Of a stretch of 64,000 bases of DNA, positions 24,635 to 36,405 are shown piece after piece. Location of the stretch: the NCBI GenBank assembly GCA_029959195.1, contig CP114126.1, forward strand, positions 1,736,001 to 1,800,000, read 5' to 3'. This stretch comes from Dictyophora rubrovolvata (Eukaryota; Basidiomycota; Agaricomycetes; Phallales; Phallaceae). Position numbers and translations under genes: made by a program. Within the stretch, counting starts at the first letter, position 1. Each line of letters starts with the position of its first letter. The notes under the pieces are model-generated. The model was not told where the DNA came from. It did not search any database and saw only the letters and a program-made list of their open reading frames with translations.

Positions 24635-25330
24635 GATCAATAGTTAAGCGGACAACGAGCTCTCAACTGAAAGTGTCGCAGAGTACTGCTAGATATATAT
24701 ATACTGGGAAAAAGTGTTGTCCCCAAGCGTGCCGAAGACATACGTACTGCACTTCAGGCTGAACCCGTCGCTCGAACATTTCTAAGCGCTATGTCTCATT
24801 CCCTCGGCTCCGAGGCATGCGCTGTCCTATGCTGCGATAATATTATAGGTAAGTCTCATGTCAGGCATTTGAATCACGGATAATGTTGCGTACGTGTGAA
24901 CCGATTCAGGTCCTGTTTGCCACCTGCAACGAATGACCGGAGGTGAAAGGCATTAGGATTCAATTAAAATGTTATGTACATAAAACAGTGACTTTGATTG
25001 TCATTCTAATAAATGGATGCTAACACAATCGAGCGCGTCGACAAAGACTAACTCCCGAATTCAAGAAAGGCGAAACACAATGCGCCTGTGTATTATAAGG
25101 ACTGATCTGAAGCCAGTTTTACGGTAAGTGTCCTCACAGACAATAATGTATCTACGCCGAGGCTAGGGACTTGAGGAGTACTTATATTGTATTAAATGGT
25201 CCAATCTCCGGGGTAGAGAGAAGATACAATATAAACGTATTTTTATATAACCTAGGCTCATTGGTGGATTATACATGAACAAACGCCTACATGTAAGCCA
25301 GGAAAGGTCAAAAAATGTCTCTACGAAACG
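24635..25330. other. intergenic region between SDR and P450
   Basis: Contains the SDR promoter (TA-alternating box near 24692-24704) and the 3' region of the first P450. No gene is seen. Confidence 0.6.
24692..24704 (-). promoter_or_regulatory. TATA-like element of the SDR gene
   Basis: Alternating TA run on the minus strand about 60 bp before the SDR start codon, a plausible core promoter position. Confidence 0.4.
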
Positions 25331-27789
25331 TCAACCCTGCAGAGGCGTGATAGTCAGCGGAAGTTCGATACGGCGGGACTTTGACCCTTTAATCCTGCAA
25401 ACAATTTCACCGACCATCAATTAGATTCGAAAGAGCTGGTTTAAACTTACATAGGAGTCATAACACCAGAGGGAGCACGAATAATTTCGATATTGGTAGG
25501 CGGAGGTGAAAATTCGAAGTTTTCCACTAACTCGACCAAGATCGCTTGCATTTCGAGGACCCTTCGTGCATAATCATCAGTATACGCAATCGTATTGGTT
25601 GAAGTAAAAAAAAAATTTCTTACGCAAAACGCCATCTGTCAAGTCGGCTGAGCAAAGCCGGAAGCCTAGCAAGTGATAAATAAAAGCAACATACCCGATA
25701 CATGTCCTAGCCCCGCTGCTGAAGGTAGCTCTGTGTGCGGTCAAGATTAGACAATATCCATGAGCATATAACCATGGGACGAACACGTTGTTAATAACGC
25801 CAATATTTAATTGGCGTTGATCATTATTCTCCAAAAATCTCTCTGGACGCCATACATCTGCATCCTCGCCCCAGACAGATGGAAGTCTTAAAGAGAGGGA
25901 TAGTTAGTTGATTTCGGGATTTGTGGGAGGTTGTAAGCTGATTAACCTATTATATGCGATAAACGATATGAAAATATCCTGACCACGCTCTATAGGAAGA
26001 TTGGTTACCACCTCTCCGGTGGTGAGTGTAAGGGGGTGAGTCAAGGGAATACTGCTATCTCGGCTAGGTGCACGAACAACACCGGGAATAATCGTGTGGT
26101 ACCGAAGAGTTTCCTATTTTCTTGATGTTAACATCTTTTTATGTGTTACGTGAATAACTGACCTTGACTAGAGCCTGAACGTATGACATCGAATCGAGGT
26201 CTGAAGCAGTGATTTCACCATCGCCTCTTTTTACTACATGCGCTCGGGACGTCTTGATTTCTTCTCTCAGTTTGGTTTGGAATTCTGGATGTCTTGCTAG
26301 CTCGTACAGTGCCCAAGTTAATGTAGAAGAGGCGGGCTCATGCCCCGCAAAGAAGAATGTACTTTAAAACGTGAAAAGAGGAATATCAGTGCCAATATGG
26401 TGAAGGAACGCACATCAGTTGTTCGATGACTTCTTCGTTTGTCAACTTTGTCTTGGGATTTTCTGAGAGATTTGCACGGACTGCGAAAGCGGGTCAATTC
26501 AAATCGCGGTGTGATGAAAAATATGAACTTCGAACCTAGCATACTCATGATGTCCTTTGAGCCCTTCTTTCCATCCATGTACAAACTGGTCTGTTTATCG
26601 ACTACCTTCTGGGCGACCCCAGCGACGACAGACATCAAATTCTGGATTCTTTTGAAGCCCTTTGTAGGAACACGTTTTAGAGTGGTGGATATGAACTCAG
26701 GAGCGCAACTCAAAAGATACGCGACGATTAGATCAGTATCGCTGCGCTGAAAGAACACATCTGCCCTGGATTTGTCGTTAAACAAAGTTGAATGAATTTG
26801 GATGAAGCCAATACAGAAGATTCCGGTACGCTTTTGCCAGAGCTTTATCTTTACCGCCATCATCAATTGCTTCGAAGTCGTAGTCTGCGGCGGCTTACGG
26901 AAAAGTAGCGATTAAAGAGCGAAAGCTGAAGGAATGGAGGTGGAGGAAATACCAATTCCAATGATATCCAAGGTCATCCGGGAGAGCCACGGTACTATGT
27001 TGATCACGTTTGCTTTCGGGTCGTTCGACAATTCAAATTCCTTTTTGAGCTTATTCGCTGCCTTTTATCATGTAAGTCTCAGGCGAGAGGGAAACTAACA
27101 GTTGCATACTTGCTGTGCCTTGTGTCTGAATAAAGGGATAAATTCGCGTAGTGCATTGAAAGAGAATGCAGGGCTCATGATCTTTCTTTGTTGAATATGT
27201 TGAGGCCCTGCCAATACTAGTTGATGATACATATTCATGTACTCGAGGAAATATACGATACCGTCTGTATAAAAGAGTCCCCTACCAAGAATAAGACTTG
27301 AAGCAACACGAGCCGACGAGGGCTTGGGAAATTCGTAGCCTGAATTAAGGACGTGTTGAATGGCCTAAAAATATGCCTTCACTTGAGTACGTGGCTGCGA
27401 AAACTTGGAGAGATAAGGACCTTTGGATCGGATATAAACAAAACTTTACGCTGTGTATAATTTAGCTATCTGCGAGTAAGGAGATACTAGTGACTCTATG
27501 CATACACCAAATTCGGCATACAGCCTAACAACAGTCCCATACTTCTTTGTCCATGCAAAAGGCGCATCGCTGATCTGCTCCGAACGCAAAGTATCGGGCA
27601 AATTACCTTAAATGTGTGTGAAGCATTAATCTGTTACAGTACGAAAGGAAGGATGGACGGACCGGTCAACCACGACGAAGGAGGTGGTCCAGGAATCTTA
27701 TCAACGAATCGGCCTCGAAACAGTCGATACAATGTACGAATGATAACAAGTAGCAGGGCGCCATTTAGGAAGAAATGAATGTGCGACAT
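25331..27789 (-). CDS. cytochrome P450 with altered I-helix (AGHEP)
   Basis: Many-exon P450 gene, roughly 530 aa. The start [20 protein letters not shown] is an N-terminal ER anchor followed by the proline hinge IPGPPPSSW. Landmarks in order: I-helix [20 protein letters not shown] (codon for the odd Pro at 26334-26336), ExxR as ETLRYH, PERF as WRPERFLE, heme-binding loop [16 protein letters not shown] with the axial Cys, and the ending [19 protein letters not shown]. The microsomal monooxygenase fold is complete, but the nearly invariant I-helix Thr after Asp/Glu is Pro, which should weaken normal O2 activation. A 12-nt exon (25624-25635) encodes most of WRF. A close tandem copy on the same strand lies about 1 kb upstream. 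The CYP family was not assigned. I saw no frameshift or stop in the segments checked. Confidence 0.84.
25624..25635 (-). other. 12-nt microexon in first P450
   Basis: Minus-strand ATGGCGTTTTGC is flanked by an AG acceptor and a GTAAGA donor. It is needed to read CIG-WRF-AVLEMQ through the heme region. Confidence 0.75.
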
Positions 27790-28824
27790 CGTTGAAGATT
27801 GGTGTTGTAATAGCCTGCTTGCGTTTGCTCAAACTCGCGGTTAAATAGCCTTACATCCCGGTGTATTATCACCGAGTCTAGAAAATACCGATGCCCGCAG
27901 TGTGGGTGAATTTAATGGCTATCGGGGATTCGCGCCCAGTTTAATCGTCTGTACCTGGTTGTGGGACTCACGTGTAGTGGAGTGGGAATTTATCCATTAA
28001 AACAGGGATTTGACAGATCATTCATGAATTTTGATAAGCTTGGAGAATGTGGAGGTGGTTGGTGATGTCAGAAAAAATTTGTTTGTGAGATGAGTAAGCT
28101 TGTTGCAACTTCGTCTCAGCGCTGACCAATTGTCAACCTTTTTAGCTCCGAACTATAGGGTAAGAGATTGATAAGAGACACCGACCAACAACCGACCAAT
28201 ATCTGAAAGACGTTTGGCATTTGATACATAGCTCCGAATTCTGATCTGATTAGTTAGTGTTTAAACGCATAGCGTTTACTACTGTCTGATCAGCAGTCAG
28301 AGCGCCCGTTTTGTCACATGACCTCTCGGCACAAGCCCCATAAAGCTCCGCTTTACCCTCCGAAGGGGGGTCGGCCGAACCTAGGCCGCGGCCATGTCTC
28401 AGTCACTGTCAGCAAAATGTCTCAACCCACTGAGGTTACAACCTCAGGTGGTGCGCACATTAGCTCCTCATCTGTTTTTGCCCACTCTCATCACACGGTG
28501 GCAACACCGTCGTCTTTTTTCATTACCTAACTTACCCGCATCCTTTTCCTTTCTTTGAATTAAATCCTAGTTTTTTCTTTACCATTTTTGCATTGTACAA
28601 TTGCGTCTGTGTCAATCATTGCTGGAGGTTGGGGCGCTCCGGCACCCAGCCTCTTTTTTTACGGTAACCGGGCTGAGACTGATAAGCTGATTAGATAAAT
28701 AAAAGAGCAACGCCGCTTCGGGCTTTGAAGGGGAAGAAAGTATATTGGTACCCCCCATTAACGCGTTAAAGAACAAACATGTTAAAGAACATGTCACGAG
28801 AGTACTGGAGATACATAACGGGAC
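27790..28824. other. spacer between tandem P450 genes with a GC-rich block
   Basis: Promoter of the first P450 lies at the left. From about 28300 to 28790 composition changes sharply (CG-rich tracts, a hairpin-like GGTTGGGGCGCTCCGGCACC near 28626-28645). It may be an inserted repeat or solo terminal repeat, but no terminal TG...CA pair with matching target duplication could be found by eye. The ORF here has no family signal. Confidence 0.45.
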
Positions 28825-31331
28825 TCAAGTTTGCAAAGGCGTAACAGTTAATGGAAGTTCCAAACGGCCGGACTTTGATCCTTCCACCCTATTATTTGTT
28901 TAGTCAACTGTCAGTGATTGATAATAAAAAACTGAACTGACATAGGTCCCATGACACCAGCAGCGACCCTAAGAATTTCAATGTCTCCGGGTGGGGGCGA
29001 GAATTCAAAGTTCTCCAATAATTCGACCAGGATGGCTTGCATTTCGAGCACCCTACATGAAATTTGAGCACGACAGAGTACTTTTTTTTCCAATTATGGA
29101 TGGAAAAAAAATTATAAGGATAATCTCTTACGAGAAACGCCATCTGCAGGAGTCAAGTGCGTAAGAAACCTCAAATATTGTTTGTACGATAGAAAAAACT
29201 TACCCAATGCAACTTCTGATTCCGCTACTGAACGTAGCTCTGTAGAATATAATACAAATCAATGCAGGATGTTTCATGTCCTAGACCAAGAAGAGCCTTA
29301 CATATTACTGATGACGCCCAGATTAGCTTGATGCTTTTGATCATGCTCTCCTAAAAATCTTTCGGGTCGCCATACATCAGCATCCTCGCCCCAGACGGAT
29401 TTCAGTCTTGCACATTCATTAGTTATAAAGCCGGAATTTTAGATTATTCATAAGATTTGCACCTGTTGTACGCAATAAAGGATAAAAAGACATGCTGACC
29501 ACGTTCAACGGGAAGACTTGTGATAACCTCTCCAGTGGTAAGCTTTACGGGATACAACAAGGGAATATGATCATCTCGTCCAGCTTCACGGAGAATACCG
29601 GCAACTATAGGATGATATCGCAGAGTTTCCTTTTGAACCTCTAAGAACCAATTTATGTTACGTTTCATTTTATGAAACTAACCTTCATGAGAGCAGGGAG
29701 ATACTGCATCGAATCCAGATCTGAGATAGTTAATTCACCGTCACCCCTTTCCGACACTCGTGCGCGCGTTGCTTTAATTTCTTCTCTCACTTTATTTTGA
29801 TATTCCGGGTGTCGCGCCAATTCGTATAAGGCCCAGACTAATGAAGAAGCGGTCGTTTCATGTCCTGCGAAGAAGAATGTCCTAAAGTAAATGTTAGGAA
29901 TGAAAAGGATGTGTTGAAACTTAGCCCCAAACGCTCACGTCAATTGAGAGATGACTTCCTCATTCGTAAGCTTTGTTTTGGGGTCCTCCGATAAATTAGC
30001 TCGAACTGTGAAAAGGTGAGTACTAGTATAAAGTGTCAGTTAAAAATGAACAAAACCAACCTAACACACTCATGAGATCCTTTGAGCCTTCTTTGCCGTG
30101 AACATACAACGCTGTCTGCTTATCAACAACCTCCTGAGCTACCCCAGTAACTACCGACATGTAAGGCCTAAGCTTATTCAAGCTTCTAGTCGGTAATCGT
30201 TTCAGAAGACCCTGCATTGACTCTGGAACTTTGCCCAAAAGATAACCGACGAGTAAATCAATATCACCACGCTTGTAGAATGCATCCGCCCTTTTCAAAA
30301 ACCAAAAAGAGTGTCAGTTCGATTGTGTGCAATGAAAGTAAATGGTAAGTACATTAAGTTACTGTACACTTTAGCGAGTTTATTGTTCTGGCCTCCATCT
30401 ATTGCCTCGAACTCGTATGCAGCAGAAGCTGTGTGCATAGTAAGAGATGGATAACGCTACAGTTGAAATAATGACTCAGACCAGCTCCAATGATATCGAG
30501 AGTCGTGCGAGACAGCCATGGTACCATATTCACTACATTAGAATCGGCGGCTTTCGTTGTTTCTATCTGCTGTTTGATTTTCCTTGTTGTCTATTTAATT
30601 GATTGATAAACGAGAAAAGGAGATATAATCGGTGGGAACATACCTGTTGGGCTTTGTAGCAAAACATTGGAATGAAGTCTCGAAGTGTATTGAATGAGAA
30701 CGCGGGAGTCATTATCTTTCTTTGTCGGGCATGTTGAGTCCCTATGGAATGTGATGAGCATAAAGTTGAAGCCGATTGAGCAAGGCGCATAATAATGATA
30801 CCATCAGCCCAAACGAGCCCTTTGCCGAGGATAAGCATGGAATTAGCCCGTCCTGGGGAAGTCTTATGGAAATTGTATCCTGAAGTGTTCAAAATATACT
30901 GGATGGCCTGCAGGATTTAGCAAGTCAGTACTGTGGCCATGGACTTAAAAAGACAAAATTCAACGGGACCTTGGGATCAGATATGAAAAGAGTTCTTCTC
31001 TGTCGAGCATTTACTGAATAGACTGCATTGATCTGCAAAGCAAGGATGACTCACGTTGAATTCTCCGAACAATCTGAGCACAGTCCCATATTGTTTCGTC
31101 CATGCGAGAGGAGCATCGCTGATTTCTCTTGAACGAAATAAATCGGGCAAGTTACCTTATTTAGCTGTTGAGCTGACGTTGTAAAACAAAGACGGCGAAC
31201 AAACCAGTTAGCCATGATGACGAAGGAGGACCAGGAAGTTTATCAATAAATCGTCTTCGCAAACGTCCATGAATCAGACGAGCGACGAGGAATATGAGAA
31301 TACCAGGTAGTAGGATAAGGAAAGAACTCAT
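28825..31331 (-). CDS. cytochrome P450, tandem paralogue
   Basis: Tandem relative of the P450 at 25.3-27.8 kb, same strand and same exon plan where checked. N-terminus MSSFLILLPGILIFLVARLI (anchor), hinge LPGPPSSSWLT. I-helix FFFAGHETTASSLVWALYEL with the normal acid-Thr pair, ETLRYH (ExxR), [13 protein letters not shown], heme loop ATFSSGIRSCIGWRFS with the axial Cys, and C-terminal VEGSKSGRLELPLTVTPLQT. The heme loop is followed by a 12-nt exon (29132-29143), as in the other copy. It should be a normal membrane-bound monooxygenase; substrate unknown. Together with the SDR gene it could act in one oxidative pathway, but this is inferred from proximity only. All inspected exon joins keep frame, so the gene looks functional. 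Confidence 0.86.
29132..29143 (-). other. 12-nt microexon in second P450
   Basis: Minus-strand ATGGCGTTTCTC between CTGCAG and GTAAGA. Same position and length as in the first P450. Confidence 0.75.
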
Positions 31332-32017
31332 AATGGCTGTTATGCCTGGAGATTTCCCAGCTGGCCGTTATAATCCATGCCATATGCGACATAACGACAT
31401 CTCATGAAAGTCAGCATCCGGATTTCAAGGAACACCACCTAAGGACAATTACGTGGTTGTCTAGCAGTGGGCTCCGACGGGAGAATTCATTTTGAAGTAA
31501 AGTAGTCCTGGTTGGCTGGGAATGGGCGAAGAAGCACTCAAATGGAGTCGCAAACCACTAGTCGCTTGAAAATTATCAAGGGATCTTCTTTCACAATTCT
31601 CAAGTCATGTGAAGAACCCGGGCGCGAGATTTATGTCATTGTGTTTATCTAAATCCACCAGAAAAAGGAGGTTAGCACTTTTTTGTCTTGTGATAATCAA
31701 CATAACGAAGATATACTTGTCAAAATCCTCTTCCAACATAGCAAAAGCGCTACATAACAAAGCTTCGAAAATCTTGCGGATCAATGGAGTCAGTGCTAAT
31801 TAGTAATCGGGTATCCTCAATTCTAAACAAGTCACCCGGTTCTTCAAAAGTTTGTTTAATATTTACGCGTAATACTTCTCTAATTCAACAAGTGGTGTGT
31901 CAATGTGAAAAAGGTAAAAGGCCACGCAGGGTTGACGCAGGGCCGCTCGAGCGCTCTGTGTGCATGCAGATTACGTCATCTGGACGGAGCAGGAATTAAC
32001 ATCGTTTTCTTCAGACC
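31332..32017. promoter_or_regulatory. divergent region of P450 and HSP78
   Basis: 686 bp between divergent genes. I looked for heat-shock elements (alternating TTC/GAA with 2-bp spacing) before HSP78 and saw only single or overlapping TTC/GAA units, so no confident element is claimed. No gene is seen. Confidence 0.4.
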
Positions 32018-35000
32018 ATGCTGTCCCGTTCCAGACTGTGGCAGTCTAATCTTAGCCATCCTCTAATAACCATATACTCAAAACGTACATTCTCTTCATT
32101 CTCATTATCACAAAAGACCTTCCTCTCCGATCGTTATGTGGCCTCATGCCGACGCTCTTATGCTCAGTATACTCCAGGCAAAGGTTTTCAAGGAATGCAA
32201 CTGAATGGAGAACCGGCAAAGGGTCAAGCGCTTAAAGAATTTGTGAGAATTGATTTACTGTGGCTAGTTACGCATTATGTATATCAGTCATCACTGATTT
32301 GTCCTTGTCTAATTTAGAGCGTCGATCTCACCGAGTTGTCCAAGTACGGCAATATATACCTATGCTCTCTATGAAATCGGAATCTTACTTCCACCTCCTA
32401 GGCAGGGAAAGTTAGACCCCACGATTGGCAGAGACGAAGGCAAAATACCTTACCTTCTACCAAACAAATGCTGATCCTATAATCCTTTCAGAAATCCGAC
32501 GGACAATCCAAAGTAACAGGCTCAGGCTCCTTACACGATACTAATTTGTCTGACGTCTTTTTTCCCGCAGTACTTTCTCGACGGACGAAGTCAAATCCCG
32601 TTTTAATCGGGCCGCCTGGTGTCGGCAAAACTGCGATTTTAGAAGGTTTGGCAAGCCGCATTGTGGCAAAAGAAGTACCAGAAGTAAGTGCGATATTGTC
32701 ATTTTTGATTAGCACCTTATGTCAAATCGTCTACCCAGTCATTGTTCAACAAACGCGTCTTGTCTCTTGATTTAGCGTCTATAGTTGCGGGATCAGGAAT
32801 ACGGGGTCAATTCGAGTCCAAATTCAAGGCTCTTCTAAAAGACATTGAAGAAGAGGAAGGGAATGTTATTTGTTTTATTGATGAACTTCGTAGGTTCATT
32901 ATTATGGATGTCGTGGTATTCATTGAGAAAATTTTTTTTGGGGACAGATACACTTTTGAATCTAGGCAAAGCTGAAGGTAGCGTCGATGCTGGACAAATG
33001 ATTAAGCCTGCGTTGGCTCGGGGTTTACAACTCGTAGGGGCAACAACCTGTGAATATGATATATTATTTCACCCTCTTCTTTTCCTAATTGCTGTTCAGT
33101 GGATGAATACCGCAAACACATAGAAAAGGACGCCGCTCTAGAAAGACGCTTTCAACCTGTCGTAATAGAGGAACCCAGTGTTGAATCTACCATATCAATC
33201 CTTCGCGGATTAAAACCTCGATATGAAGTGCACCACGGTGTTGAGATTTCAGATAGTGCACTTGTTACTGGTAAGGCCGAGCTTTGAGCGTTTTCTGTTA
33301 ATAGATTGTGAACCCCAGATTAGCTGCCGTATATTCAGCCAGATACGTACCAGATCGGTTCTTACCCGACAAGGCCATTGATCTCGTAGACGAAGCCGCC
33401 AGTGCATTACGTCTGGCTCAAGAAAGTAAACCGGATGAATTAGAGGCACTGGATCGCGAAGTTGTGACACTACAAATTGAGTTAGAAAGTCTGAAAAACG
33501 AAACGGATGTATATTCGGTTGAACGTCGTAACGAGGTTGAAAAGATATTGCAAGCAAAGAAGGACGACGCCGCTCGACTCGATAATATTTGGCAAGCCGG
33601 TATGAAGATATCAGCCTCTAATGCATTGGTTACCAGGCATGAATAATATTTTTGTTTTTTTATGTAGAACGTTCTCGACTGCAAACCCTGAAGGACACTA
33701 AAAGACGTGTGGAAGAAGCCAAACATGAATTAGAAGTTGCCCAGCGTCAGGGCCGATATGACACCGCGTCAAGGTTGCGATACGCCGTTATTCCAGAGTT
33801 AGAAGCGCATCTTCCAAAAGATTCGGATCGAGACCAAGAGGATGGAATAATTGACGGGGTTACTATGTTACACGATCGCGTGACGTCTGGCGACATAGCC
33901 CGTGTTGTCGCGAAAGCAACAGGTATACCCGTTCAGTCATTGTTAAAAGGAGAACGAGAGAAATTAGCGCACGTAAGTTTTGCTGAGACATGGTATCTCC
34001 TTTGTTTTTGACAACCATTAATAGATGGAAGATGCTTTACGCGAACGGATTGTGGGCCAAGACGATGCTCTCAAGGCTGTTAGTAACGCCGTCAGGATAT
34101 CTCGTGCTGGATTGGCCAATCCGAATCGCCCTGTGGCTTCTTTTCTATTCCTTGGGCCAACAGGTGTCGGGAAAGTAAGGTCTTTAACAGGCGTTCGTTA
34201 AAATTTAGTTTTATTAACAGCCCTCTAGACGGAGCTATGCAAAGCTTTAGCTGCTTTCTTGTTTAACGATGAACGTCGAGGATTGTCAGTGTTTTTTTAG
34301 AAAAAATCTGCGGCAAATATCTGATATGATGTTCTCATAGAATAACAATCAACATGTCCGAGGTACTCTCCGTATTTTTGGTTTTTTGAACGTGCTCAGC
34401 TTTGATTTTGTGCAGTACCATGATAGACATACAGTATCTCGTCTCGTTGGCGCTGCCCCTGGTTACATTGGTTACGATGAAGGAGGTAATTTGATTTCTC
34501 CTAACCCCCCTATAAACTGGTTAATGGGGATTTACCTTTGTCTAGGTCAATTGACTGAAGCCGTTCGGCGCCGGCCTTATGGTGAGCTTGAGAGCAGGTG
34601 TATTTTGCGTCACAATGCCTTATGGCTTTTCCGGCATAAATAGCTGTTCTTCTGTTGGATGAACTGGAAAAAGCGCACAAGGTTCATTTGCAAGTGATCT
34701 GATATTATAAGTTAGTTATGTTTAATCAGGATGTTGCCCTGATCCTTCTTCAAATACTGGATGAGGGCTCGTTGACGGACAGCCATGGCCGCAAAGTGGA
34801 TTTCAAGGTAGTGCGAGGCAGTCTCGGCTCTTGCGCGCTTCTACAGCAAAGCTGACAATCCTTTAACCCAGAACACCATAATTTGCTGCACTAGTAACTT
34901 AGGTTCAGAACTTTTAGCAGATCCATCTTCTATGGGCTTAGATGGATCTGTAACGCAATCAGCCAAAGACGCAGTTCTTGATCACGCCGCGCACCATTTC

Positions 35001-35457
35001 CCGCCAGAGCTCATCAACAGACTGGATTCCCAAATTGTTTTCAACCGGCTATCTCGACAAAACATTTATGACATTGTTAATTTGCGATTGAATGACATCG
35101 CAGCACGCATCAAAGATCGCAGGATGCAGCTTGACGTTGATAATGCCAGTAAAGAGTGGCTCGCAAAAGCCGGGTATTCTGACGTGTATGGAGCGAGATC
35201 TATCGCGAGAATTATCAGACAGAAGGTTGTTAATCCTTTGGCGGAGAAAATGTTGCTTGGATCAATTAGGTTCGTTTGTTCACCCTTCAAGAACATGACA
35301 CTGGCTGAGTTATGTATCTAGGAACGGAGATACGGTTATAGTACGAACCACCGCAGACAGAAGCGATCTACATATATCAGATAATCACGCACAAAATAAC
35401 GATGGCGTTATAATCGGGGATGGTAATATACAACGTACAGCTACTGTGGAGGATTAA
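32018..35457 (+). CDS. hsp78: mitochondrial Hsp100/ClpB disaggregase Hsp78
   Basis: Nineteen exons splice in frame to 803 aa, close to yeast Hsp78. The basic, Ser/Arg-rich start (MLSRSRLWQ... [16 protein letters not shown]) is a mitochondrial presequence; the Clp N-domain is absent, as expected for Hsp78. AAA1: Walker A GPPGVGKT, Walker [10 protein letters not shown], then [20 protein letters not shown] coiled-coil middle domain ([13 protein letters not shown]... [15 protein letters not shown]) follows. AAA2: Walker A GPTGVGK|T, Walker [11 protein letters not shown], pore loop [13 protein letters not shown], and sensor region SNLGSELL. It should thread aggregated proteins in the matrix with mtHsp70. 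Unusual: intron 3 (32440-32491) appears to use a GC donor, and exons of 21, 22, 26 and 36 nt occur. All essential motifs are intact. Exon ends: 32242, 32343, 32439, 32512, 32683, 32889, 33049, 33270, 33599, 33972, 34174, 34284, 34362, 34485, 34581, 34681, 34807, 35269, 35457. Confidence 0.92.
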
Positions 35458-36405
35458 AACCTGGGAAGTTCGCTTTCTACTGATTTACATAATTATTGGT
35501 CATGTCATATTTCTTTAAAAAGTAGTCTAAATCACAACGGCGGCCGCGTAGACGTTAATAAGGCATATACATACATGTGCGCACCTCGGGTCCGACAACC
35601 CCCAAGAGCTCTCAATTTCAGATCCTGAGTAAGACTTACACCGCCACACTGTGGTCTATGCACGCAAGCGCGCCATATCAAAGAGAAACAACAATTATCG
35701 ATTATTAAAGCGTGCTCATGATGCCACTGACAAGACGGCATGTACACGCGCGTTGCTTCGGCAATTGAAGGACACCCCTAGAGGAGTGTATCTTAGTAAA
35801 CCCGGACGCGGCCTGACGAATAAATACATATGCCTCTAAGCTTAGGACTGGCTTGATAGCTTACCAAGCGGGAAATTCATTAACATCGACATACAAAATA
35901 TGTATTCAAACTATGCTAACTCGTACAATATTTTAATGGTAATATTGGTATTATTATTATTACACAAGCTTGAGCATCTTTAAAATAGGTATTAGATCTC
36001 GATAGGTCACCTTTTCTAGCTTACGAACTGCCATAGGCACTGCGACAATCGGAGAGTTTGATATGTAACGCGATCATTTGTCAGTCGCTGAAGATGACGA
36101 TTCTTTTTGAATCTGACATTCGATATTACTAAAATGCCTTGCCAGTCAGTGCATACACCGTTGCTATTTTAAGACACGGAGCCGCGATTAAGCGCTGGAT
36201 TCGAACTTCTTGCCACAACTCGTCACTGCAATTGGATCCGGAAGTTACGAGCGATGGTGTCATTCTCCATCTTTGTCAGATTCAGGCTGGTGGCTTCATC
36301 TATAAAAGACACAAAGGAAATGTCAATCTCCATCTCATTCTCACACATTCCGTCTCGCCGACATAATCTTCTCACTGCACGTCTGAGCTCCTAGCGCAGG
36401 TTTAC
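35458..36405. other. intergenic region
   Basis: Downstream of HSP78 and upstream of the CmcJ-like gene. AT-rich near 35930-35970. A CTATAAAAG-like TATA box (36298-36306) lies about 100 bp before the next ATG. No gene is supported. Confidence 0.55.
36299..36308 (+). promoter_or_regulatory. TATA box of CmcJ-like gene
   Basis: TATAAAAGAC about 100 bp upstream of the ATG at 36406, a typical core-promoter distance. Confidence 0.45.

Noticed and set aside
28318-28530. 70-codon plus-strand ORF in the GC-rich island
   Set aside because: No motif, no partner exon, and it seems to be open only because of the local composition.
28300-28797. Solo LTR of a retroelement
   Set aside because: No TG...CA ends with a matching 4-6 bp duplication could be placed by eye; kept only as an undefined GC-rich block.
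31560-32017. Heat-shock elements before HSP78
   Set aside because: No three alternating TTC/GAA units with the right spacing are seen.
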